Shown here: positions 1 through 12,200 of the stretch, piece after piece
Position numbering within the stretch: the stretch's first letter is position 1
Layout of the letters: each line of letters begins with the position of its first letter
Origin: Gordius sp. MW1
Taxonomy: Eukaryota > Nematomorpha > Gordioida > Gordea > Gordiidae
Length of the DNA: 64,000 nucleotides
Assembly: GCA_964036665.1 (NCBI GenBank)
Contig: OZ038528.1
Location: forward strand, 3,664,501-3,728,500
Direction of reading: 5' to 3'
The notes under the pieces: generated by a model
The model's input: the letters and a program-made list of their open reading frames with translations, nothing else
Told to the model about the DNA's origin: nothing
The model's database searches: none
Program-made: the position numbers and the translations under genes

Positions 1-218
1 GACCCTTTCTAAAATATTAAGTGCTATGCAATTTATTCACTTTGTCCTGTCCTCATCGTCCTGTCTTTATTTAAAGCTATTCCCATCTAGCAAAGAAAGC
101 TGTACTAATGACTTCGAGATTTTTGCAGTTTTATCTAGGGCAAAGTAAAAATACTAAAATATCTGAAGAAATTCTTGAGAAATAGGGTGAATTTTTTTGG
201 TAATATCTTCATTTTTAG

Positions 219-3200
219 GTAGGTGATTACGCTCTCGTCAACTTGAATAACAACGGGAGCAATAGTGGGAGCAATACGATAATCAACAACCGATACAGGC
301 AATATGTGATGCGCGTGGAGTCGATTTACAGAGAAGACCGGGGGGATGGGTGAGTTTTACTATGACTCGACCCGGGTCGGTTCTATTATTTTTTAGTTAA
401 GGTCGGGCCGGGAAATTTTGAAATAATTAACACTTTGATTTTACGATTAAAAGTAAAGGTTTCGTTAACTACCGCGTCTTATTAAATCTACGCTATTGAA
501 AAGAGTAGACTTATCAGTTATTACCATAACCATCATATATTCTATCGTGAGAAAAGAAACGCTTCTATATAGTGTAAGAACCTTTTTTAATGATCTCCTC
601 CCCTATGGTCTTAATCTTGGATAAGATTACTAAGGGGCGAGCGTTGTTATTTTTATAGCACCGCCACATGAGCTAACAACCCCTAATCTAATGGCACATC
701 CGAGTCTCTATGACAAAATAATATGCTAGTGTGCGGTTTGCACCACACCCGACCCACATTAGAGTTTTTAAAGAAATTGAGACTAGCACATGTAAAATGG
801 CTATTTTAATTACAAAGCTCATATTAGGTAAGAATGATAATAATATAAATAAAAAACTATTCATCAAATTCGTCATTAACTAACAAGGGCCATGGTGTAC
901 CCATATACTAGATAGACTGCTCATGCCATATGTTCAACGTGGTAATTTGTGTGTCGATTTTTCCTCCATTTTGAAAACAACAACTGGCGTATTTCAACCA
1001 TGTAATTTTGCGCTATAACAGTCAATTTACCTTCCTCACTAGTCTACGGGTGGACCATAATATCACCCTAGCAAAGTCGTTGCCCGTTACATCACTAATT
1101 TTATTGTTGTTGTGAAAACGGCTGGGTTATGTTTGGTCGACTTTGGGCTGTTCTTCGAATTTAGACTAAGCCTAGGGGTCGGTTAAGAAAAACAGATCAA
1201 AAAACAGTTGGTTTGTTTAATTTTAGTCGACTAACACCAAGGGTCGACCAAACAAAACCCAACCGTTTTTTTAACACTACCAACTATACATTAACTTTAT
1301 CCCAACACCTTTGTTATACTTAGTTTCATTTTTGCAATAGTTTGGCTCCACTCCAAGCTAGAGGCAGTTTGTGTTTTCTTTTTCACGCTGATACACCCGA
1401 TCAGGAGTACCCTCGCAACGCTAAAGATGTCTTTTTGCTACCCCCCAATCATCCCGTACCCCCAGAATTTCCTTCACCCCTGGGACACGTCTTGGCCCCG
1501 CCCGTGGAACATGTTAACCAGAATAGTTTGGTGGGCGCAGAAATTGTGAAAAAAGTTGTGGTACTCGGAGCTGACACCTTTTCCAAAAGTAAGACACTTA
1601 CATAGGCGTAACTAGCATTTCCTCAAGGGGTGGGGTTATAAATTTTAAGGTGAGATCTTTTTTGCAACTTTTTTTGATAAAAATGTTTACTTTCCTAAAA
1701 GTTTAAAGTGATAATAGCGTAAAAACATTAAAATACTAAAAGTAATATTCCAACAAATATTTATTTTTATTAAATAAACAATATAAAAATTATATAAATT
1801 GAAAATCATGGGAGGGGTTCTAACCCGAAAACCACCCCCTCCCTACGCCAATGGACACATATATAACAACACCTACTTTGTGATTTCAGGCTTTAATTAG
1901 GTGTACTTTGTAAATTAATTTTATAACCTGAAACGCATTCCATTAATAAAATGCCGTATTAATTTTTCTTATTTTATTTATTCCTCATGTTATGTATAAC
2001 CTAGAGACCTACGAAGTCACTTTTTTTCAACCCGACCCGACCTAAAGGCATGTCGGGTTTCGAGTCACACGTGCAGGTCACTAGTATCAACCATAAATTT
2101 CAATGTCCCCCAAAGTTTTCCCCTAGTTTTTAAGACCCCACCTTAATCTACTGTTCGGTTGAATCAGATAGCTTTTGCATTTCTAAAATTTTTCGTCGTT
2201 TTGCGCTTAGACGGGCATCCAAAGCAATCTGTTAAAAATAAGTTTTAATTGAGCAATAGCGCTTAAAAGTTTAGTGGTTTAACTGGTTATTAAGTTAAAA
2301 ATCTCATAGAAATATCGAAATTTTTACACGATAACTAGTGAACTAGAGGTCGAGATATTTTTCCTCGATAAAAAGTACTTTATTACATTATTAACCGTAG
2401 CTCCCTTTTTTAACTTGGAAAAATTAGATTTATTTACTAATTCACAATTTTACGTATGAGATCTTTTCAATTGCTTAAACTTGGTCAAAGCTGCCTCATT
2501 TATAATGTTTTTTTCTATGAGCCTTTTTAAAATACAAAAAAGCGTTTTAACTCTTTCAAAACTGGTAAAATTGCTAAATAGCCTATTTCACATGATTTGC
2601 CATCCCCTAGCACTCATATTTAAAACGAATAAAACTTCACCTCATTTTTAAATTTTCTAAGTTGACGAGGGTTTTTCACAGTGGCCTCGTTAAAAATCGG
2701 TGACATAATGTGTTTTGCTTTAGGATGGCCTACCGAAATTGGGGAAGTTGATATTTACGTTTGCCGTTACCAATTTACGTTGCCCCAAGGCAATGTAAAC
2801 GACACTAATAGTGGCGATGAAATACAACAAAGACACCAGAAACAACTACTTTACAGTTTGAATAGCATAGTCCCCATCCTCTACGACAACATGTACCCCG
2901 AGGTAATAATTGTATTACGATGTGTAAGGTAACGAGAGTAGGCTAATTCTTTTCTCGCAAAAGCCGAATATAACATATACGTCCCTTTCCTAAATTCCCC
3001 TTTTTTATTGTCCATCGTCAACTCTAAGTTGTTTTTCGCGAAATATCTTGAAGCAACTTTAAGAAATTTCGATTTTTTTCATCTAAAAAATTTGCAAATC
3101 CTATACTTTTTTATAAATTCCCCTCGGGGAATTTGTCATTTATGGAAGTTCCTAATGCCCCATGGTCAACTGTGAGTTGTTTTTCGCGAAATAACTTGAA

Positions 3201-6200
3201 GCAACCTTAAGAAATTTGGATTTTATTCATCGATAAAATTAGCAAATCCCATAATTTTTTATTCATCAATTATACCTTGGAACGGTCAATTTAGATTGGG
3301 CTTAGAAAATTAGCGGCCAAGGGAAATATCGCAGAAATTGGTACAACGGGAATTTGGGATGAATGGTACCACTTTGACGTAGCCGTCTCATCTTCCACCC
3401 ATACTAACATGGTAAAAGTCTTGATAAATGCACTATTTTTCCTGTTTTTTGAAATGATAGTTCTAGTGTTTTTAGATATTTGTCCTGTGATGTGGTTTTT
3501 ATACAATATGATTTTTAATTGAGAAGTATAGGAGAGATGAATAAATTGTTGAAAAGCGTCTTAAAATTAATTCCCATATGAGGACTGGGGGGAGAAGAGG
3601 TATGGGGAATATTCGAGATATACAATATGTTTGGTTCCGTGATATTGTTTGTATGTTGTTGGCTCTAAATTGACAATTTTTAAATAGTAAAACATATTAA
3701 GTTTGTTGATCTTTTATATTAGTATTGTTTTAGCCCCAATATTGATTCAGCTTGCTTTTTTGTAATTTATAAATAATACATTTCCAAGACACTTTACTAC
3801 AAGTGTACTTTACAAAGGTTAATTATTTAATGTTTTTAAAGGGTTTTTAAGCAATATTAAAGAAGGCCTCTAATTTACAACAAACATGTTATCGTCTCAC
3901 CTTAAATTAACGTATATGTGATTGCTTTTATAATACCAAATTTCAAACACCTTTTGAATATTGGGTGCTTTAAAATTGATGTATGAAATCCGTTTGGATA
4001 CTATTCTACAAGAAACTTATAGATTTACACCTTATCATTATATTATTTATATACCCAAATTTAGATATAACTTTAACCCTCCCTCCAGTTAGGTTTCAGA
4101 CGTTTTTGCAATATTATTGTGGCACAAATATGAGTTACAATTATAAAAGACTTTATCTAGTGCTTTAAAAAGGGCTGGGTATTGTTTGGTTGAGTTGTGG
4201 TCGACTAAACATAAACAGCCCAAAGATTTTTTGGTCTGTTTTTCTCGGTCGAAAATAGACTAGAGTCGATCGTTAGTCCTAGTTGATTAGTCGACAAAAC
4301 TTAAACAGACTTAAGGTTCCTTGGTCCTTATTCTTGGTCGATCTCTAGGCTTAGTCGAGATTTTTGAAATAGACCAATGACGACCGTTTTAGTCGAATCG
4401 ATTAAACTAAACAGCCCAAGATTTTTTGGTCTGTTTTTCTTTGTTGACCTCTAGGCTTAGTAAAATTTGAAAAACAGACCATAGTCTTAGTTGAACACCT
4501 AAGGTCGACCAAACAAAATCCAGCCGTTTTTACAACCGTAACTTTATTTATACGATCCGATTACACCTCCCGACATCTTATTCATACATTTATTAATTGC
4601 TATGCAATTTATGGGCTCGCTTTTGGTTGTCTGTCCTGTGCTGTCCAACTTGTAATTTATCAATACGGCTTTTTAATGACTGTGGACTTATGCTTCTGTA
4701 AAAGACTTTTATTTTGCTTTCGCACATACACTAATTCCTTACTTTTTTCGACCTCGCCCGAGCAAATTTCATTATTGTTTTTGTGCTGCCCATCTGATTA
4801 TTACCTATAATAATGCTTGTCTTTGGGCAACTTGTCTAGGTTGCTGCTATATATCGGATAATTGCGAAACTGACTGGAAGAGTAAGAATAACATTCTCAC
4901 AACACCTCCTACAGTTAGATAATAAGAACCTAATAAGTTTGTGCCAGCATTAGCGGTTATACAAACGGTGTTATATTTTATTTTTCAGTAAATTCAAATT
5001 TCACTCTTTGTGTTAAATTACTACCGCCAAATTCTTTAAGTTTCAAAATTCACATTACTTCGGTACTGCTTTAAAAAACAGGGTACTGGCATTGAATGGA
5101 GCCCCGATTTTAGTATGATCCAAATTGTTTGATTGACAGTAATATATATAAATTAATATTTTTTTCACTATATCACATGATTAGCAGGCTCAACAGAAGA
5201 CTGTGGTCTCGCAAGAAGGCCATACATCTACCCTGTCCGATCTACTAGCTAACGATACGGCGGGGACACTAGATTTGGGGCCCAAAACGCAAACGGACCA
5301 AAACGCAACTCGAATAGAAATTATGGGGTCCGTGGGTACCCCATCGCTCAAAGAAGTTTTTTTTGGTAACGCCTACGGCAATAGCCCCAGCTCAGCACAA
5401 AGTAAAACGGGTTTGGTTAAAAGCACACCCGGCCCTAACAAGTCCGGCTGGCCGACCATTAACCAAACCCCATCCCCAGGCTCTATTATGATAGACGACG
5501 ACGATTTTAAATACGTAATTTATCAGATAATTATTATACTGAGCAAAATATTTTTAAATTATCTGTAAGACCATGAATTTTCCAAATTTTTCCCTCTAAC
5601 CCATATTCCCCCCCCCCCCCCCCATGAAAATTTTTGATTTCAGACGTGAATTGAATGACAAAAAGTTAAAATTTGTGAGAGTCATGAATTATTACTAGTA
5701 CATCAGGATCGATTACAGCATGTATTCAGTACACACGCTTAAAAAGCGATATGAAGCAAATTAAACCCAACGAAAAACGTCCTCTTCTCAAATTAAGAGT
5801 TATCGCTGTCAGTTTGGTTTTTAACAAATAAACTTTTATTTGTAAAAAAATTAATCGTAATCTTTTTTGCAGCAAGTAGCATGAGAGGCTAAGGGTTAAG
5901 AACGATTTGCTTAATTGTTGTGCGATTCTTATGCTATCCATCTCCCCCTTAATAACAAAAATTATTGCGTCCTCTCTAGTCCGAGTTATATTTAATCTAA
6001 CTTTGGAGAAACGAGTTAGAATTATATTATTATTTGGAATCGAACAAAAAGTGGTTTGTCGATTTTAACCTAATCTTATTCGAATTTTTTTTTATACAGT
6101 CGAAACTTCTTAATCGCAAATCGGATTATCGCGAAAATCTTTTAATCGCGAAGTTAACCGCCCTTTTGTTTTTTTTAAACGATAATATTAACAAAAACAT

Positions 6201-9200
6201 CGTTTATTGACAAATCGCTTAATAGTACAATATCGGATATTCACAAGCATTTTCGAGTCCTTGAATCAACCAGATAATTATATAAAATATCGTTTTATTG
6301 CGAAGCGTAAGAAATGAATATTTAATATAATGTACATATACTTTTATTTCCATCGTTTAATCGCGAAACATCGGTTAATCGCGATTTTTTTCAAACCCAA
6401 GGCTTTGCAATTAAACGGTTTTGACTGTGTTGTTTAAAGCTTGTTTGTTTAAAAAAAGTCTGTTGAGCCGAATAAACGTAAATTTACAAAAAGTTACGGA
6501 AAAGAATTTTAAAAATGTCTATAATTAGGATGATATCTTTAACAAAATCAAGCTCATTAAGTAAAATTAATGCAATACCGGGAACTACTTTGAAAATCTA
6601 TAATAGAGGGCAGCCGACCATTCTATTACAAAAATTTACTTTTAGTATTTTAAAGCGTTCTTTTCAATTTATGGCATCAATGTTATTTATTAAACTATTC
6701 ACGCTACATTATAGTAAAATTTTTTCTAAAATTTGATTCGAAATATTTAGATCCAACGAAAGGCTAAGCCGAGCGGATACATCGTATTTTCGGGGGAGCG
6801 CCGAAAGGCTGTAATGGACACTTACCCTGAACTCATGTTTGGTGACATTAGGTAACCAACTATTTGTTGATTTATAACCTTAGAAATCAATATTGTTTTT
6901 AATTTTTTTTCTGCTTTTTTTATCACATTACCGTCGTTTTACTCAATAAACTCTTCTACTGTCCTCTGACGCGTTACTTAATGTTATTATCCTCTTGCCA
7001 TATTTATAGGATCTGAATTAGTGTTAGAATTGCATGGCAAATTGGACCACAAGTTTGATGTAGGTTGTAAAAACGGCTTATTTTTGTTTGGCCTACTTTT
7101 GGTTCAACAAAGATTAACGGTATGTTTGGTTCGTTTTTCAAATTTCGACTAAGCCTAGAGGTCGACTAAGAAAAACAGACCAAAAAACCTCGGGCCTCTT
7201 AATGCTTAGGCGACTAAAACCAAAGGGTTACGAAACAAAACCCAGCCGTTTTTACAACACTAGTTTCAACGGACGAGCTCCCAAAAACTAATTTATTTAT
7301 TATACTAAACCTTTTATAACCCTGTTATCCATAAAATTGTCCAAGTTATTTTTAAAACTGATTTTCAACGAAAATCGAGTACAGCAAAGTTATCGGGAAC
7401 GAATGGAAAAAATTAGGCCCAGCCCAAAAAGCAGTATACGAAGAGAAAGCAAATCGTAGGGCGGCCGAGCTTAGGAGTAGCGTAATTAGTTTGGTCAGTA
7501 GTCAGGGAGTGAGTTTGGCCCCGGGTGCCTCTATAGATTACGATAAGCTCATGACTACCCTAATAGCTGGTGGTGGGGGTAATGAATACCCCCATGCCCC
7601 CCTACCATCTTTGGGCATCGAATCAAGTCCGGCTCAGGTCAATACCCACCCCAGACTATCTAAACGCGTTCTTAAACTCATACGCAAGAGTAAAGCACTG
7701 AAAAAGAACGGTCATGGTTCTGCTGGTATGATTTCTTTTTAATTTTCAATTTATTATTAGGCGAACCCATGAGATATTGATAAATACAATTCACAATTAA
7801 ATATATATGTATTTTATCGACAAACTTTGAAACCGAATCGATAAATAAGTAGAATTTAAATATTATTCATTAAAATAATAAATCTTGTCGCAAAATTGAT
7901 AGAAATCTAGCATTTTTTAAAAATACTTGGCACATGATTTTTAAAGCTGAGATGTCAGATAAAATCTGGCAAAATAATTTTAAAAAACTTGGCAATGACG
8001 CTAAAAATACAGTTTTTTTGTAACCGGTATTTAGGTCAGAATAGTTCGGGACTTTTAACTCGTATATACGCGTGTGGTTGGAACGCCTGTACTTTTCAAT
8101 TTGAAGATGAAAACGATCTTATAGACCACTTTACAGCACAACGCGATCACATACAAGCCAATGGTAAACGCGCCTATTTAACCAAAAATTGCTAGAAAAA
8201 AATTTTAGTGGTTGAATCGTAAGTTTTGCCTTTTTTCTGTTCGAGGGCTATTATTTTTAGTTAGCAATCAATTTTCTTGAATTTTAAAGTCGGGTAGGGC
8301 TCGGAGTTTGCTGTAGTTTTATCCATGTTATAACTTTATGTTTACCACTGTAAGTGGGTTCACCGCTTTTAGGCACTCATTTATGAAGTTTGGAGAAGTA
8401 TCGTAAAAATGGTTAGGTTTTGTTTAGTCGACCTTCGATTTCAGTCAACTAAACATAAATAGGCCAAAGGTATTTTGGTATTTTTTCCTAGTCGACCTCT
8501 AGACTTAGGCGATATATGAAAAACAGACTAGAGTGGACCGCTAGTCCTAGTTGAACCAAAGATCGACTAAACGGAAGTCAGCCATTTTTACAACACAAGT
8601 TGGAGTCTATGCGCAAATGTGACTTTGTTTAATATTTTGAAATCACTCCTATTTAGCTTCCCATTCAATTTCACTACGATAATCGCTATAGTATTTGAGT
8701 GAACATAAATTACACCGATCGATTTTCTGTTTGCTTTTTCCGATTTTTATGCTGTCAAGGGGCTTGTCTTAATATCGGATTAAGATTCGAATCGCGCGCA
8801 TTTATCTTTGTCTAAATATCCGATTCAATTTCATGGGTCATACTCGATTGTAATAATGAATATTTTGTTTTTTGATAGTTATACGTTTTTTTGTTTATTC
8901 AACTCTTGAGATTAAATCTAAACTTGGCTGATACCTAAAAATTTAGAAACATAGAAGATTTAAATTTAGGAAAAAATTTGCATCTTACAAAATAGCTGTT
9001 ATGTTATGCGTCTCAAATGCAAATCTGCGGTGAATTCGAAGTTCAGACACGGCTATGTTATAACCCATACGACGATTTTTGCTGCACAGCAAAATCGGTT
9101 ATTAAGACAAGCTCTAAGCTACAATCTTTAATTCAAATCTTTTTTTTTTATCCAATTGGCCCATCCGATTTACAAATTTTCAGTTAGGGGCCCTTTTAAA

Positions 9201-12200
9201 ACTGAAGAATTTTCGAGCGTTACAGATGGCATATTTTATCGATTTTTTGACAAGTTAAGTTTTATGCTTTTGTGAAATCCCTTTTGTGCCAATAAATATT
9301 TAACGATTTTGTGGTTTTAGCCGAGGGTGAATACGCTTGTGGCTGGAACGGTTGCTGTAGGAATGGTAATAAAGATCATAAGGAACGGGGCAAGCCTTTC
9401 ATAACCCACGGTCGCCTTATCAGACACTTGAAAGATGCCCACTTCAAGCAATGCGTTAAGTACCTCTTTCCAGACCAATTCAGCAAGTATACATCTTGCA
9501 CCCTTGCTATATCGTAACCAGGATTAGAAAAGGTCGACCCGACCCTAGTGTCCCAAATACGGCTGGGTTTTGTTTGGTCGGTTTTTGATTTTAGTCGACT
9601 AAACATAAACAGGCCATAGGTTTTTCTGGTCTATTTTTTTTAGTCGACTACTAGGCTTAGTCGAAATTTGAAACACACACCAGAGTGGACCGTTGCTCTT
9701 AGTTAAAACCAAAGGCCGACCAACAAAAGCCAGCCGTTTTCACAGCCCTACCCGGCCCATTGACTGTCGTAAATTTAGGTTTTCGGGCGGGCACCTTAAT
9801 GAGATTTTTTGCATGGTGTTGTATATAATTTTGTTTTCGAGTATTACCTTTTGACTAATTCATTTGATTGTAAAATCGAGGATCAGATTAAAATTGTTTG
9901 GAAAATATGAAAAATATTTTAATAATGATCATAATTTCGTGTCGGGCATTTCTGACAACTCTAATGATTCGATGGACAGGCGGACACTTAGGATGCTTCG
10001 GGCCGGCAAATCAGTTATAAAATCGGCCGGGTCGGGTTTGGGCAGAAAATTTAAACAAATTTGGCCTCTGATTATAACTAAAAATGGTGTTTTATTCAAA
10101 GTTTGTGTGGTATAAGGGTAAAATTGTGTACCTTGAAATTTTTACGACTAATGCCAAAGGTGAGAACATTGAAATACTAGTACCATCAACACACCAAATT
10201 TTAATTTTTAAATTGTCAAATCTAAGTATGCTGAAGGACTATGTCAACATCTCAAAGAATTGAGGTTTCAGCGGTTAAAACTAGGTTTGAGCTTATAATT
10301 TTTATAATGTAAATAATTGCTATCTAGTTATTATTTCTGCATTTACGAAACATCGGGACACTGTTAATCTCGGAAATAATTTTTTCTAGGCTTGCGTGCA
10401 TAATATGGCAAATTACTTAAAATAAATTGATTTTTTAGTGTTTAAAAAGTAGATTTGGGTCGCCAATTTAGTGTGTTTAGAAATTTGGTTAAATAGATTC
10501 ATGTAGTATACATTTTTGTATTTTCAGAAATTTTGTGCGTTCCTCGAGGAAACAAGGATCCTTGGATGACATCGATTCTAATAATTCTAATTCTCAACTG
10601 TTTTTCCGCATGGACCAATCGCAGGACGCGAGCGCTCCGATTGCCGAAAGTCGTTCCTCCAACAGTCAAGCTCTGATGGGTGATCAAAATTCTCAATCAC
10701 GTGACCGTTGCTACTGGAGACCGGATAAGCCTGGTAAGGGCAGCCATCTTGAATATTGCCTTTAATTTGGTTTTAATCGTATTTTTTGATGTTTGGTTAA
10801 TTTAATCAAAATATGAATTTTTTAGTAGTAAAATAATGAAGTTAAGTTCTCACAAAAACCTTAAAGGACTCTGTAGTTACATTAACATTATCTCTGCAAT
10901 CTCTGTGATTAACACTCCGTTGGTCAGGTTAATATTGGCTTCTTTGATGGTTAAGGGCTTGCCTAGGACTCCAAACTTTGAATAGGTTTCCAAAGTGGAC
11001 CTCCTGTTTGTTTAATAGGGTCGTCCAAGATGGCTCCCAAGTTTATTTAGTGCGATGTGGTTGTCATTTTAAGATGTCAACTTTTAACATCATAAACGTG
11101 AATAAAGTAACAACTTTTGCCCCTAAGTTGCTGTATATTAATTTCCTTATTTGATGTTTAATTTTTCAATTCAGTAAATACTTAGTTGTCACTTAAATAA
11201 TTAAAGCATTGTCACTATGGCCAAACCTCTAAATTCTGCTCGAATGATTATTACTGAATTAAGTGTACCTACCTCCTTAAGGATATTATTCTATTGTGCA
11301 AAGTTCTTAGAATATTCTATTTAAAGTAACTAAGTTAAGGCAAATTCAAGTGGACCTCTCAGAACCATAGACTACATAGACTGCCCATGTCATATGTTCT
11401 ATCTGGCAAATTGTGTGTGAAATTTGCCTCCATTTTGATGAACACTACCGTCCTATATCACATAATGGCGTTTTGCGCTCTTCCGTTTTGTTCGAACTGG
11501 AGAGGTAAAGAAAAAAGGTTTTGATTCCATAAATAAGTAAGATATTACAAAATATATGATATTTTTAAAAAAATTTAGGTGTTACTTTCATTTCAGGCCT
11601 GAAATGTTTTACTCATCTTATTTTTTAAAAATATCATATATTTTGTAATATCTTACTTATTTATAAAATCAAAACCATTTTTCTTTACCTCTCCTGTTCG
11701 AACAAAACGGAAGAGCGCAAAACGCCATTATGTGATATAGGACGGTAGTGTTCATCAAAATGGCGGAAAACACACACACATTTTATACCGTGATGAGCAG
11801 TCTATGTAGTCTATGCTCAGAACTAGAGATGCACCGATACCAAGTATCGGCGCCGATACCTTGCCAAAAGAATCGGCCCGATACTTTGCTAGTATCGGCA
11901 ATTACCAAGCCGATACCTTTTTTAATATGAAACTCAAAAAATAATACTTATAGTATCTCCTACGATTAAAAAATAGAGGACTTTTCAAATTTTTTGAAAA
12001 TTGTTTCATTTGATTGGCTATAAATATTTCTATGTGGAGTATAATAAACTCATTGACCATCTGTTTCGACTGCGCTTTTAAGTAAATATTATTTTATTTT
12101 AAAAATTATTATATATTAAGCCTTAGATGGATTCTTTAGATACACTATGGAGTTATTTTGTTGTGTCAGCAGATGAAAAAATTGTAATCTGTGAATTATG

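Noticed and set aside
5203..5568. Reading this open frame as a separate gene
   Set aside because: Its acceptor at 5187 and donor at 5515 fit the polybromo phase chain; it is an exon (5188-5514).
9881..10115. Open frame with GC-rich centre (GISDNSNDSMDRR...) between polybromo exons 8 and 9
   Set aside because: Exon 9486 joins exon 10528 directly in phase, and no donor in this stretch keeps that phase; it may be a rare cassette or terminal exon, but I cannot support it.
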